DNA from: Nyssa sinensis
Lineage: Eukaryota; Streptophyta; Magnoliopsida; Cornales; Nyssaceae
DNA: 64,000 nt
Direction: 5' to 3'
Assembly (NCBI GenBank): GCA_008638375.1
Contig: CM018038.1
Coordinates: 32,130,383 to 32,194,382, forward strand
This document shows positions 12,432 to 24,954 of this stretch, in pieces. The translations under genes and the position numbers were made by a program. A model generated the notes under the pieces. That model searched no databases. It had not been told where the DNA came from and saw nothing but the letters and a program-made list of their open reading frames with translations. The number at the start of each line of letters is the position of its first letter. The stretch's first letter is position 1.

Positions 12432-12767
12432 ATAGGACCTTCCTGACCTGCTTCCATTTCTCAATCCTCACAATTTCTTTTAAGAAAAATAATTTATTTT
12501 ATGCTTCTTTACTAAAGTTTTTTTTTTCCTGATTAGTAAATGCTTTCATGATTCTGAGAATCATGTAGTTCCCTTGTACAATGACTGTTCATGTAAACAA
12601 TATTGATGTAATGATGATTACATGTTTGAAATTGGGTGGAGTGTAATCTGTAAGCGGCAAAAGTTGCATTAATAATCTGTCTGTTAGAAATATATATTTG
12701 CTTGTATGGAGTCCTTTTGACAATTAAATCTTCTCGCAGTTAAACACAGAGCAGTTATGTCCCCATA
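12432..12767 (+). other. Probable 3' UTR and downstream region of the host gene
   Basis: A T-rich stretch after the TGA stop holds AATAATTTATTTTATG near 12489 and TGTAAACAATATTGATGTAA near 12592, both plausible plant near-upstream or far-upstream polyadenylation signals. No coding content. The hAT-like element starts just beyond, so it may lie inside or just after the transcript end. Confidence 0.4.
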
Positions 12768-12775
12768 GATTATAC

Positions 12776-15700
12776 TTAGACCTGGCAAAATGGGCGGGTT
12801 GGGGGGTTGAAAACGGGTTAGGGTCCTATTATGGGTCGGGTCAAACTCGGGTCGGGTCGGACCGGGTTGACCCGTTTTCCACTGTTTGATTCTATTTAGA
12901 TAAATAAATAAAAATGAACTAATCAAAAAAAGATGCATGATAACAAAAACTAAAATTGATAATAACATAAAAAAAAAAAACCTTCCAATACTAATTTTGA
13001 TTTTGATTTTTTGTATTAATCTTCTGCTATCTCTTCAACAAAAGCCTTAAGATTCATGTTTGATTTTTTTTTTTTTTTTGATCAGTAGAAACTAAAGACA
13101 ACCAAATGAGTAGCTTCCTTCTAGGAACAACCACCTCAGACAACCAGAGCTAAACTAGATAAACAATCAAATTGCAGCTCTGGCTGAATAGTCTTGCTGT
13201 ACTTGTTGAAAAAATTCACCAGGGTAGAGTCTTAATCATCTTAAACAGCCCCTGACCTAGAATGGATCTTGTAGAGATAGGGAAAAAACCAAGAACCAGA
13301 ATCCCCAGGACTTCGACCATCAGCCCTTCCAAACCTAACCAGCACCAATCACAGTAGCACTGCACCAGAGGCAATTAAAAACCATTCCAGAAGGAGCCAA
13401 GCAGACTTCCAATAATAGTCTGAAGTCAATGACATGAAAACCCCAACCCTGTTGCAATCAACGGAGAAAACAATCTTCCAAAATCAGCAGCATGCTTAAC
13501 TAACAACAGACTTCAAAATCAGACAAAAGAGCTCTAATCCAGATTTACCATGACAGAGTTTGGCTAAAAAAGAAAAAGAAAAATGTTAGCCATTAGATCA
13601 CATGATGGATTGAACGGAGTTAAAAGAATAGAAATTGGACTTATTAATTCTGTACAAGTTCAGATATCATCACTATTTAGCAGGAAGCATGAAGTTTGAT
13701 ACCTGTAGCACAAAGAAGAGCACAGAGAGAATGAAGCTGTGAATCCCAGTGTAAAAGGAAGTCTCTGGTGAAATAGGCAAGAAAAAGAATTAGAGAAGAA
13801 AGCGTCAGATATGTTGAAATAGTTAACCAGAAATGTACAAAAATTTGTTCAAAGCTGCATCTCCATCTAACTTTTCATCTTTCTCCTGAAATACAAACCA
13901 ATAATGAGTCGTGCCCAAACTGAAGAAGATGAACATATAACTAATAGGGTTCAGGCATACCTCTTTTTTCACTTGAGCTTCCAGTTTACTCATGCAGCAT
14001 CTAATGTATTAGAAGTGCACCCAACATACAAACTCAAACAAAGGTATCCTGCATTGGTAAGAAAACAGGGCGTGAGTACAGAGCTACCCTAAAAAATCGA
14101 AGCATAGAAAATAGGATAATACAGAAAGTTAACATGACAAATAAAATTCCAAAAAGCAACAAAAGTTAGTAAACATGATTTCAGTGTTTAAACATGAACC
14201 AGAACAGACATTTGAACAGGTATACCTGTCACCCAGTCTTGATTCTCATTTTTCTAGAACTCCTTACTAGGACTAACCTAAATGGCTTATGAGAAGCTAG
14301 AATGTGAATCATTTGGACTATTTTTTAGGGTTGTAATTATGAGAAACTAGAATGTGAGAAATTTTCTAATGAAGAGGCTTACAAATTTTCTAATGTCAAC
14401 ATAAAGAACAATAAATAAAAATCTAATATGAGTAAAATTAGGATCTAAAACAGAAAGAGTAAATTGCACATAATGATTAAGAAAAAATACGAAAAGGCTT
14501 CATTCATGAGAAACCAACTCTCGGCCTAAGTATTTGACAACAAACAGCAGCTGAAGACATCCATGCCATGCAAACCTAACTATTAATGACAAGCATTAAA
14601 AAGAAGAAAAAAAGAAAAGAAAAGAAAAGAACAAACAAAGGACTCATGCTAAATCTCTATAAAGAAAATTACTAGTGAAATTCTATCACACCATAATCAG
14701 CCACACTAACACCCAATATTCAGTTACTGTGTCTTACGTCTGTTGCAGGATTAAAAAACCTAGTTCATCAAGCGGATTACATAATGGACTAATTTCCAAA
14801 TGTTCACCCTGCTATTGTTTTTCTTTTCAAGTATGTGTCCGTATCTTAGGCTTTTATTTATTTATTTATTTGGTGAGTATCTTAGGGTTTTATAGTACCC
14901 AACTCTCTAATTTGTGCCAATATGATCATTTGATTCTTGAATATTTTATATAATGCTTTAAGCCAAACAAAGCAACACCTGATGGAACCTAAAAAGGAAG
15001 ATAAAACAAACCCACAACTCCTCCAAACAAAAATAAAACAAGTAGTGTAGCTTCAGCCCATTTTTGTCAATTTGGGCTCATTATTAATGGTAATTGAAAA
15101 TATATATATCTACCCAATAATTGAAAATATATATCTACCCAAAGTAAAAAAATAAAAAAAAAAATTAATGAGGTGAAGCTCAGATCAGTAAACGATCAGA
15201 TGGCATCACCTTGGCTGCAACAACAGTTGCCTGTAAGAGAACAAATCTCTCTCACTGCAGGCCCTTCGGGTTGCCTTGCTAAGAAACGGGTCGGATTTTA
15301 AATGTTTGATCTCTTCAAAAATTTATCATCACAACTTCTTATATTGGATTCTGAATCAGCAGCAACGAGGATCCAATGCTCACGCACACAAATCATTGGC
15401 TCCGTTGATGATTTATAGAGAGGGATAACCACCTTTAGAAACATCCCATCTCCCTGTTTGAGCCTCATTATTGAGCTAAACCCTAACAATGGATTGAAGA
15501 ATAAAAAAAAACAGAGATAAGAATGGGCTTTTACCTCGGCCATAACTGATCAGATCAAACGGGACAATGAGAGCTTTCAACCGAGAGATCACAGACAATC
15601 GAGAAATGAGAGAGAAGGGCGGCCTGATCAGATCGAACAATACGATGAGAGCTTCCAACCGAGAGATCGAACGGGACGATAAAAGCTTCCAACCGAGTGA

Positions 15701-15954
15701 GCGCAGTCAATTGCAAAATGAGAGAGAAGTACGGCCTATGTTGAAAGGGGAATGAGAAATGACAGAGAATCATAAGGGTTATATACCAACCCGTTTTGAA
15801 CCCGTTTCTGAACCCGCGCTCAACCCGTAAAACTGGCGGGTTTAGTAAACCCAACCCTGTTTTTAACCCGCCTAGAATATAAAGCAATCCAACCCATTAT
15901 TTAATGGGCGGATCTGGGTGGGTTGGTGGATCCGAATCATGTTTGCCAGGCCTA
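12776..15954. mobile_element. Non-autonomous hAT-like DNA transposon with 8-bp target duplication
   Basis: The left end reads TTAGACCTGGCAAA and the right end, reverse-complemented, TAGGCCTGGCAAA: imperfect terminal inverted repeats of the hAT (CAGGCCTGGCAAA-like) type. Both ends are followed inward by GGGTCGGGTC/AACCCG-rich subterminal repeats (about 12790-12880 and 15788-15935), also typical of hAT elements. The flanks are GATTATAC at 12768-12775 and GATTATAC at 15955-15962, an 8-bp duplication matching the hAT size. The 3179-bp body has no transposase frame, so mobilisation would need a partner in trans. Inside are a retroposon-like T-run at 13064-13079 and a small tandem repeat at 15548-15702. 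The origin of the rest of the body is not evident. Confidence 0.82.
15548..15702. repeat. Three imperfect repeats inside the hAT-like element
   Basis: Copies at about 15548-15590, 15626-15668 and 15665-15702 share GATC(A/G)AAC..., GA(G/A)AGCTT(T/C)CAACCGAG. The spacing is uneven, with about 78 bp between the first two and direct abutment between the second and third. They lie just inside the right subterminal AACCCG block. Confidence 0.6.
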
Positions 15955-15962
15955 GATTATAC

Positions 15963-16329
15963 AGTACCATATGTTGGTTGTCACATCCAGATTTTTGATG
16001 ACCTGATCTGATTAGTAAAATGAGCATTGTGTAGGTTTAGGGTATTTCTGACTCATTTCGTTTGGGTGTTTTCGATCAGCTTCTTGTTTAGGGATCATAA
16101 GAAAAGAGTCGACTTTGTGTAAGTCATCATTGGGTGTAAATGGACTTTCAGGTTTTGTAGTGTTGTGCTTTTGTAATATCTTTTGAATCTAAAATATTTG
16201 TAGTTATATACAAAAAGTACACAAGAATTGCATTTTGTACTCGGGCAATGGTGGATATAACCATACCCCTCCCAAATTTGAAATTATATATTTATTTAAT
16301 TATTTTTATTATTATTAGTATTAGTGTGG

Positions 16330-16377
<48 letters not shown>

Positions 16378-17914
16378 AACCTTCCCAAATGTATTTTGCT
16401 ATTCCAAGAACCTTTACCTAAATTTTAATATTTATCATTACTGCTCTCTTGGTTATAATTCCTAGATTAAACCATTAATCTGGGAAGAGGTTTATAAAGG
16501 ATACTGCAAAATTACAATTGAATCCGGCAAACAAGGAGAAAAACCTTACAATTGTCTTAATTAAAGAGGCTCCAAAATCGAACCGGCACAAAATCTCTAT
16601 GATTCCTCACTCTCCAATCCTCCACTTCTCCTTTTAAGCTCTTAATAATTTATTTCTCTCTTTGATTCTAACCCTACGGCTATCGGAGGGTCGATATCGA
16701 ACATACAAGCCTACCCCCAAAAACAAACCCTAACTTTTCCATCTCTGCTCACTATTTGTAGTGAAAAGGCCCAAGTTTTGTTAGATTTCTGCACTTTTCG
16801 TTTAGGTAGAGCCTTTGGTTTAATTACAAGTTTTTCAAGGAATGCCTTTGGTTCAGTTACCACCTCAACTACAAAGCCACTATTTCCCTATCTCTCTCTC
16901 TCTCTCTACATATATATATATATATGCATTTATATCTATCTGAAAGAAAGGTAGCTAAAATTGAAAAAACTTGGGAGTCTACACCGATGTGATCTATTAT
17001 ATTAGTATCAGTTAGTGATCTCGGCTTAGTGAGTCATTTCTTCCGTGATGAATTGTTGGCACTACTCCTACATTTTTTCTGTGTGGACTGAGGAGAAAGG
17101 GGGCTCGGTGGGAAGAGGATTGTACCATGTTCATTCAGGATGAGGGAAAAAGGTAGCCTACAAAAGGAATTCTTCAACCTGCTCTCATCTTTGAAATTAA
17201 CACCATGAAAATGGACTTGGTTTTTCAAATCAATGGAACTTCAAACTGAAGAAATGTAATTCTTTATATTATTATGGTAAACAAAAGAGATGATGGAATT
17301 AACTGAATGTTAACTTTGTAAGGATTTTCTTAATGTATTTTATATGTAATATTCATTTGTAGGAGAGAGAGTTAAGAATGTGATTAGGGATATTGCAAAA
17401 TGCTTTTCCGTAATTATCGAATTTATGGGAAAAGAAGAGTTAGAGCTTGTGCTTCCGTGTGTGAATAACCCAACCTAATGACTTCAAATGTGTGGTAGAG
17501 ATGTAGCAATTCCACATTGTTGATTGGTTGTTGTTGAGAAAAAACTGTTTATTGTTTATAGTTTGCTAAAATGGAAAAACAAAAAACTCATCTAGAGCAA
17601 GAAAAATAGTTGTAGAAGACTGATAAGATTGATTTTTTTGTTTTCTTACAAACTTGCATCCAGTGTATCCCATTATTAGTCAATAAAAATAAACAAATAA
17701 ATAAAGTGAAGGGGACACACACACACACACACACACACACATTCTCTAAGAAGAAGAAGAAGTCACAACACCAATAAAAAGGTTCCATACATTACAGTTA
17801 TTTTTTGAACCACACTTAACAATTCTTTTTCTGCAAAATTTAACAATTACAAATTGTTTTTTTCCTTTTTTGATAAACAAGTGCAAAGCTTAGAATTGCT
17901 TCCTACCATAAGCT
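15963..17914. other. Non-coding stretch with microsatellites
   Basis: No gene seen. It holds (TG)n followed by (TA)n at about 16327-16368, (CT)n then (TA)n at about 16889-16926, (AC)n at 17715-17740 followed by (GAA)n at about 17749-17763. A TTTTTTGATAAACAAG junction near 17869 looks like the tail of another minus-strand retroposon, but no body was identified. Confidence 0.55.
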
Positions 17915-18179
17915 TGTAAGAAAATAACACTGCTTTTTTCAATGAATAAATTTTCACATTTCATTGATGTAGAGATAGCTAACTTATATACACAATATGA
18001 AAATCTATTTACGGCAATTTACAACTGTTAGATGAAATCTATGCATCAGTTACAGTCTATACTATATTTGTGTAGCAGTTACAGAGTTGAAAAAATTGAT
18101 TGAGAATGATTTGCTTGACTGTAGTTTGCTTGATCGTAGGCTAGATGTGCTCTGTTATGTGTTGCCCTTGATGCTTGCA
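17915..18179 (-). repeat. Copia-A 3' LTR (inner edge deleted)
   Basis: On the plus strand it begins TGTAAGAAAATAACACTG and runs to GATGCTTGCA. About a dozen differences from the 5' LTR over 265 bases were counted by eye. The final bases present in the other LTR (TCTGTCGTTATA) are missing at the junction with the deleted internal region. Confidence 0.85.
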
Positions 18180-18194
18180 ATATGAGAGAACCTA

Positions 18195-18917
18195 TCACCC
18201 AAGTTTCTTGATAATGGAAGCCACAAAGATGGAGTTATTTCCTGTAATCACAAGATCATCAACGTATACTAGGAAATAACAAATGATACAGTCTGTTCTA
18301 TAGATAAATAATGATGAATCCGCCTTGGAATTTGCAAACCCGAGTTCAAGCAGTGCATTTTTCAGTGTAGCATACCAAGCCTGAAGGGCTTGTTTAAGCT
18401 TATAAATGGATTTTCGTAATCTGCAAACATGGTTGGGCTTAGATGAATCTCTAAACCCTAGGGGTTGCAGCATATAGACAGTCTTAGATAGGGCACCATG
18501 TAAAAAAGCATTATTGACATCCATTTGCCTCAACTCCTAGCTATTCACAATAGCAATTGACAAAATAGTTCTAATGGTTGCGGGTTTAACTACGGGGCTA
18601 AAGGTCTCTTTGTAGTCAAGCCTGGGATGTTGATTGTAGCCTTTTGCAACTAGACTGGCTTTAAACCTATCCACGGATCCATAAGATTTTCTCTTCACCC
18701 TGAACACCCACTTATAGCCCACTGGTTTACAATTCAAGGGGGGTGGTACCAAGTCCCAAGTGCCATGGGTCATGAGGGTAGTGAGCTCATTTGACATGGC
18801 ATCACGCGTCACTAAGGTTGAGATACAGCCTGACTCACACAAGGTTGGTGCAATGGTCTGAGGGGGGAGGTGTTTGGACACAGCATGGAGTTGTTTTGGT
18901 TTAAAAATTTTGTTCAT
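18195..18917 (-). pseudogene. Copia-A reverse transcriptase, truncated
   Basis: The minus frame at 18537-18917 gives TWDLVPPPLNCKPVGYKWVF and GSVDRFKASLVAKGYNQ. After a stop the next gives MRQMDVNNAFLHGALSKTVY, LRKSIYKLKQALQAWY and YVDDLVITGNN. The catalytic YVDD is intact. Coding ends about 20 residues later at the 3' LTR, so RT C-terminal sequence and the whole RNase H are absent. Confidence 0.88.
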
Positions 18918-19357
18918 GGACCTGAGTTGTCATTTGGTGAAGTCTTGGAATAGGTTGGGGAAACAAGTTTTGGGTACTCGAATTTTGTAAGGGTTTGGTA
19001 GAAACATGCAAACATGGATTTTCATTTGAACCAGGAGATGATAAGGGCGGATTTGAAAGAATAGGCCCTAGGTTATCAGTTGAATACAAATATGAAGGAG
19101 ATGTAGGGGTACCGAGATTACCTGAGGAGGATGCGTCCGATAGCGGCTACACCTTCTGGATGCGTGGTGAAGACAATGGTGCATGGGGTGATGACGAGGG
19201 CACTGGGCATGGCTTGAGCAATTGAAGAATAGCGGGGCATGGGTTGGTTCTGTCAATAGGGCTATGTGGTTTGGTGGAAGACATAACCGAGACTTGGGTG
19301 TTGTTTTCATCGAATTAACACATGTTGAGAGATAGTACATCTTGTGGGCTTTGATGT

Positions 19358-20562
19358 CTAGGCATTTATAAGCACTCTGGGTTTGAGAGTACCCAAGAAA
19401 TACACAAGGTGTGGATTTGGGCTACATTTATGGGAGTTATAGGGCCGAGTGAGGGGGTAACAAAGACACCCAAATTTTTTTAACTTGAGGTAATTGGGTG
19501 TTTCACCAAAAAGAGTCTCATAAGGAGAGATGTTTTGAAGAAGAGGTGTGGGTTTCCTATTAATGAAATAGGAGGCTGTTTGGAAAGCGTGGGGCCAATA
19601 TGAAAGGGGTAGTGATGCATCATGGAGAAGGGTTAGGCCAGTTTCAATGAGGCGGCAGTGACGACGCTCGGAGACACCATTTTGTTGTGGGGTGTGTGGG
19701 GCAGTGGTGTAGTGACTAATACCATGGAGCAACAAAAATGATTTTAAAGCAATGAACTCAACACCATTGTCAGAGTATAGACTTTTGATCTTTGTTTGGA
19801 AGCGTGTTTCGACAAATTTTTTGAAGTGAGGGAAAATGGTCGACACACCATATTTTGTAGCCATTGGATAAAGCCACATGTATTTTGTGTAATGATCAAC
19901 CAAAATGAGGTTATAACGAGAGTCGTCAATTCCGGTATTAGGCGCAGGGTCCCCAAACATCAGTGTAAAGAATGTCAAGAGGTGCATGAGTTTGAAGACT
20001 AGTAACACGAAAAGGTTGTTGATGTGCTTTATTAATAGAACATGAACTACACAATGAAGACAAAGTGTTTGTTGGTGCAACAGGAAGGGAAAATTTCTTA
20101 ACAAGATTGTGGATGATTTTAAGTGAGGGATGCCCAAGACGCTTGTGCCACCTATCAATTGAGGTCCGTTCACGCACATTAGCAACCATTTTGGAGGGAG
20201 GAGACGCCATTGATTCCAGAAAGGTATAGACGCCATTCTCACATGCTCTTCATAGTAGAATCGCCCCTATGATCTTATCCTTCACAAAAAAAATGAGAGG
20301 GGTGACATTCAATGACAACCTTATTTTGTTTGGTAAGATGCTGAACAGAAAGGAAATTTTTGCAAAGATTTGGAACACAAAGAGTATCATGCAAGATAAA
20401 GGTACGTTTGGGTGAGTGCAAGGCCAAAAAACCAATGTGTGAGACAGCCAAACCTGAACCATCACCAAGGATTACTTCATTAGTGCCATCATATTCAGAA
20501 TGAAAAGACAAATTGGTAAGATCACCCATTATATTATGAGAAGCTGCCAGTCCATGAGCCAT
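19358..20562 (-). pseudogene. Copia-A protease-end, pre-integrase and integrase
   Basis: Near 20275-20560 the frame has the post-protease segment TFILHDTLCVPNLCKNFLSV. Next comes the GAG-pre-integrase motif SIDRWHKRLGHPSLKIIHNL (about 20110-20170). The integrase catalytic core follows, with the first Asp near LILVDHYTKYMWLYP, the second in SLYSDNGVEF and the Glu in PQQNGVSERR. Frame changes between these blocks show it is inactive. The frame fails after PHLVYFLGTLKPR near 19360, and a weakly coding linker leads to the RT. Confidence 0.85.
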
Positions 20563-21076
20563 GTTTTTTCTTTTCCAGTTGAGGTGGTTACACGGTTGGC
20601 AGTGAGATCAGTGGAATGGAGTTAGGGACACGACTTGGTGGTATGGCCCATTTGCTCATAAAATTAGCAGCGGGGTTGGTAGCATTTGGGATTAAGGTTG
20701 GGCTTTCCAAATGGCCTAGGCCCATTGTTGGAACGGCGGCCATCACGTGGATAGCCATGGAACGGACGGGTTGGGCTTTGGCCTTGGTTTTGGGGAGATC
20801 CCAGTTGATTTAAGAGGCCGTTTGGAAGACTCTCCTCTAGACAAAGACCTCGCCTTGTGTGTGGAGTGAACCGTTATCACCAGCGGCTAGGTGGCAGTGT
20901 CCAGACGTCGGAGATAGGACTCGTGACCTACCAAAAATTCATGCAGCTCTTCAAACACCAAGGAGTGCTCCCGTGCACGGATCGACGCGACGATCTCCCA
21001 AAAATCAGGCCCTAACCCCTTCAAGACATAGAGGGTTAAATCATCATAAAAAATTGGATGATCGATGATGGTGAGT

Positions 21077-21559
21077 TCATCCCGTCGGAGCCTTCATAGC
21101 ATGCAAGTAGTAAAAAATTAACTGATTCCCACGTTGGATCAAGGTAAGTTCCTCCTTGAGTTGCATAGCCCGTGTTCGGGATCGGCTAGCATATAGTGTG
21201 TTGAGTTTTTTCCAAGCTTCGTGAGAGGTTGTTGCCGTGGCTATGAGATGAGTAATTGAGGGATATGTAGAGGCTAGGATGGCACTGGGGATAAGTTTAT
21301 CTTGTCGAACCCAATGGGTTTTGTTTAAGTCGGTAGTGGAGGTACCGATAGGAGAGGGACATGGAGATGTGCCATTGACATAATAGTCAAGTAAATTGTA
21401 GCCAATAAGTAGTGCGTCAAATTGAGCACGCCATTGAGGGAAAGTAGAGGGTGTTAATTTTTCATTGATTTGGGCAGTGATATTAAGGGCAATAAGTGGT
21501 TTGGCAGTGCCTGAGAATAGAGGAGTAGTTAGTGGGAGTCGATCTGTGGAAGACGACAT
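21077..21559 (-). pseudogene. Copia-A gag (UBN2/Copia-type), broken
   Basis: From an ATG at 21559 the minus frame gives MSSSTDRLPLT, then FPQWRAQFDALLIGYNLLDY and AWKKLNTLYASRSRTRAMQL, typical of plant Copia gag. The open frame could extend upstream across the PBS, but the inner ATG fits the family. The frame is lost near 21077. The expected nucleocapsid region (20560-21070) is present only as broken frames, and I could not place the zinc knuckle. Confidence 0.75.
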
Positions 21560-21603
21560 GGGTAGGATCGGATACTCATGAGAGACTGGCTCTTCTGATA
21601 CCA

Positions 21604-21881
21604 TGTAAGAAAATAACACTGCTATTTTTAATGAATAAATTTTCACATTTCATTGATGTAGAGATAGCTAACTTATATACACAGTATGAAAATCTATTTA
21701 CCGCAATTTACACTATTAGACCAAATCTATGCATCAGTTACAGTCTATACTATATTTGAGTAGCAGTTACAAAGTTGAAAAAATTGATTGAAAATGATTT
21801 TGCTTGACTGTAGTTTGCTTGATCGTAGGCTAGATGTGCTCTGTTATGTGTTGCCCTTGATGCTTGCAATCTGTCGTTATA
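21604..21881 (-). repeat. Copia-A 5' LTR
   Basis: Begins TGTAAGAAAATAACACTG on the plus strand and extends to CTGTCGTTATA before the AAGCT target duplication. The minus-strand start should be TG but reads TA here, probably a point mutation. Confidence 0.82.
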
Positions 21882-21886
21882 AAGCT

Positions 21887-22559
21887 AACAATTGGAAAGC
21901 TGTAATCTTTAATAAATGGCACATTTTTCTTGCTTCTAATTTAGTTCAGAAAGACAAAATAGAGAAAGCATAAAGAAATTTAAACAAGTATGTCTAAGCC
22001 AAAATTGATAACTTGATTATTCAAAATTAGTGTGTCTCATCCTCAATGGTAGAGAATTTGAGTCATTCCAATAACTCAATGCCTCTCCTTCTATTCAAGA
22101 GTCAAATCATATGTCCATTCAATTAGAACCTTAAAATTAGCATAACATTATTTTTAAAAATTTCCAATCAAAATTATCCATCATCCTTTTCATGTTAACA
22201 GTAAACCAAAATCAAGATAGCAATCATATATGGAATGATTTTAACATAAAAAATTGCAAAATAAAAAAAAATTGCAAAAATTTGTTGAACGATGTTAAAA
22301 AATGTTTTGGGCAAATCAAATCACCTTTCATATTTGAGGATTGAAGGAAGAAAATCTAATGTAAACATCTTAAAAAGGAACCTGTAGCAACTGGATGTAA
22401 TCCAATGGGGGAAAAAAGAGTTTAGAAAAATTCTTGAAAGTCACTTATTTGTGAAAATCAAAGTAAGAATAAAATTGAAGAACTAGTGTAAGTTACAATT
22501 GATGTTATAAAAAAATTGCAGAGAAATAAGAGAGAGAGCGACGTAAGTTAAGACTTACC
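21887..22559. other. AT-rich spacer, nothing recognised
   Basis: No coding content or repeat ends seen between the Copia-A target duplication and the start of recognisable LRR sequence. Confidence 0.5.
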
Positions 22560-24041
22560 TCTGAGCTTGAGGGGTATCATATCTCCAAGTATTGTTAGGA
22601 ATGGAAGTGAGAGTGAATGGCAGCTTCATCCCAGTGCAACCCGTCCTACCAACTTGCTTCTCCTTCAATTCTTTTAATGTTCTTTGCATTGTTGGAATCA
22701 AATGTGAGCTTTCTTAGATTTGGGAAATCCCACACCTTGATATACACTAGGAAGAGAAGTGCAAGTCCTGCTCATAAATGCTCTTTAGCCTTTTCTATAG
22801 TGGCGAGTCTTGAGAAGGGCAAGTTTCGCCCATCAATGCCCTCTAGATTTGCTTCTTCTTCTTTTTTAATTTCTCCACCATAAACATCATCACCCTCTAC
22901 AATTTCTTTTTATTGAGTTACAAAAATATACATCAAGAATCTCTTGGTTTGGAGCATAAATAAGGCATGTCAAGTCAAACAACGAGTTGCAATTCCTAAT
23001 AACAATCACATAGAATGTTGCAAAGTGATTCTGAACTTGGTGTTGCTATTAACAGTATGGATACATCTCCTGTCTCTCTTCGATTTGAAGACGAATTTCC
23101 ATATCCATTTCCATTAATCTATTAAAATAAAGCAACTTCAAATGCTAGAAAGATGATATTTCGAGCGAGGTCAAACTCCAATTATTCGTGGAGTGACTAA
23201 CTTTGAAAGAACTTATGCACCGCCTTAATTTGTAGGAGTCTTGTAAGATTTGGATACTTCATTCTCCTATAATATAACTGTTTATGTGCTTCATTTCCAT
23301 AACTAATAAAGTCAAAACAGTTGAAGTGATGAAAGGCTTAATATCAGTTATCAATTGTTGAGGGATATTCAATATTAGACACTCGAGTTTTGTTCAATTC
23401 TTAAGCTCAATTATTCTTGTCAATGAAAAATGAAGATATTCTAACGTAATTAATTTGCCAATCTCCACAGGTAACTCAGTTAATAGATAATTATATATAT
23501 ATGTCGACTAGAAGAATCCACTAGAAATTTTGACTATCTCTAATAACTAATAAGCAATGTCAAGAGATTGGGGCATGATGGTGTTTCTTGGAGTTGTTCA
23601 ATTTTAATATCCCAAATTGAAATCTTTTCAGCCTTTTCCCATCTTAGCACTGTTTGTGTTTCCTTCTTTTTTAGCACCACAATTTTGTTCCTCTTTTACC
23701 CACATTCTTCAGCTAACCACTTGGTCTCTGTACCTTTACATAATTTACATCGCCACCAATTTCTAATAAACTTTCTAGTTTTAGACTTTGATCTGCCTAT
23801 GTGTTTGCATGAGATTGCTCACTTCCTTGGATCGTGTTTGTGAAAACTACTTTGAACTTGTTCTGACTGTCCAGAAGTGGAATCCCCATTTTTATGAGAT
23901 TAATTCTATCCCACATGTCATCTAAGATCTAAGATGCCAAATATTTGTGCAGTTTTCTCATCCTCAGTTTTACTTTTCCACACGTCTTCTAGGATTCTAA
24001 TCTTCTTAGAATAATTCCTAAATCTTTTCTGCGCTTGCTTG
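22560..24041 (-). pseudogene. CC-NBS-LRR resistance-gene relic, 3' part (NB-ARC remainder and LRRs)
   Basis: Minus strand, read from 24041 downward in shifting frames. NB-ARC pieces come first: EDVWKSKTEDEKTAQIFGIL, a kinase-2-like DDMWDRINLIKMGIPL, and a kinase-3a region (KVVFTN / TRSKEV). Next are VLRWEKAEKISIWDIKIEQL and ETPSCPNLLTLL at the NB-ARC to LRR junction (about 23560-23650), then LRR text such as LTELPVEIGKLITLEYL (about 23430-23490), and a C-terminal segment with VWDFPNLRKLTFDSNNAKN near 22690-22750. These match the RPS2/RPS5-like CNL family. Much of NB-ARC (GLPLAL to MHD) is missing. It continues at 33541-34161 beyond the Copia-B insertion. Confidence 0.87.
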
Positions 24042-24247
24042 TGTTAGATGTTCACTATTATAGATTATATACTCGGTGTAATATTAGGGTTACGTAGTAT
24101 AATAGTATAATCTTAGCATATTTTTCTTCCCTTCTTTGTTCTTACCTTGTATAGCTCTCTAACTCTCCTATATAAGAGCCATTTTAGGATTGTAACACAC
24201 ACATAATATATATACAATATATAGTTTATTCTCTTCCATCTTTAACA
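24042..24247 (+). repeat. Copia-B 5' LTR
   Basis: Begins TGTTAGATGTTCACTATTAT and ends CTTCCATCTTTAACA. It contains a TCCTATATAAGAGCC TATA-like block near 24167, which fits an LTR promoter. Confidence 0.88.
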
Positions 24248-24954
24248 TAGTATCAAAGCCACTTTGATCCACCAACCACTGCCCATCTACCACCACCATC
24301 GGCTATACATCACCAATCACTATCCACTGCCTATCTACCACCATTACCGGTCATCCATCCGAGGGATTTCAAACAGTGTTTTAACTCTTTGCACAAAGAA
24401 GTTTTTAAGTTTTCTATCAATTAACACTGCAAAGTACCTCTACACACCATCAGCTTTAATTTGCCACCAACTGCAGTCCCATTAACCTCTGTACGCGCCC
24501 CCATGTGTAGCCCAATGTCATGACCCGAAACCCACCCTATGCGAATCTCGTGTTGCGGGGCCGACCCTAATGGCCGTCTCTAATTTTTTTCATTCTTTGT
24601 ATCCATAACAACAATATAAAATGTAAACTTAACAGTAATTTAGCAAAAATCTTAATACAAAATATTGTTTAACAACTAAAAATGTAAATCGACATAAAAC
24701 TTAAACATAATGTCACTCTTAGGTGGTGAGTACATGGGAGAGATTACATCACTTCTAACATATTCCTCAAACTGTCCCCCTATACTCTTGGACTCTGTAT
24801 TGTGGTCATACATCATCCTTACCTAAAAATATAGTAAGTTGGGGTGAGCTAAACGAAGCTCAGTAAGTAAATTCCCATCACTCTACCATGGGTTAGGGTC
24901 AACATAGAAAGAACATAATCTGAGATAAGAACATGATAGCCTGTCATGCAATAG

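Larger units (their letters stand above)
17915..21881 (-). mobile_element. Copia-A: Ty1/copia LTR retrotransposon with 3' internal deletion
   Basis: Direct LTRs lie at 17915-18179 and 21604-21881, with gag-PR-IN-RT relics between them on the minus strand. The primer-binding site next to the 5' LTR reads TGGTATCAGAAGAGCC (minus), close to the initiator-Met tRNA complement. AAGCT flanks both outer ends (17910-17914 and 21882-21886) and is the probable 5-bp target duplication. The RT stops soon after its YVDD motif and abuts the 3' LTR, so the end of RT, RNase H and the polypurine tract are deleted. The deletion also removed about a dozen bases of that LTR, which is why the two LTRs end differently. 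Confidence 0.88.

Noticed and set aside
17910..21873. Copia-A bounded at 21868 (TTGCA) with target duplication AAGCT versus ATCTG
   Set aside because: Those flanks do not match. Extending the right LTR to 21881 gives AAGCT on both sides and explains the missing bases of the other LTR as part of the internal deletion.
22617..23843. Plus-strand frames of 88 and 91 residues
   Set aside because: They are shadows of the minus-strand NBS-LRR relic, whose LRR and NB-ARC motifs explain the sequence.
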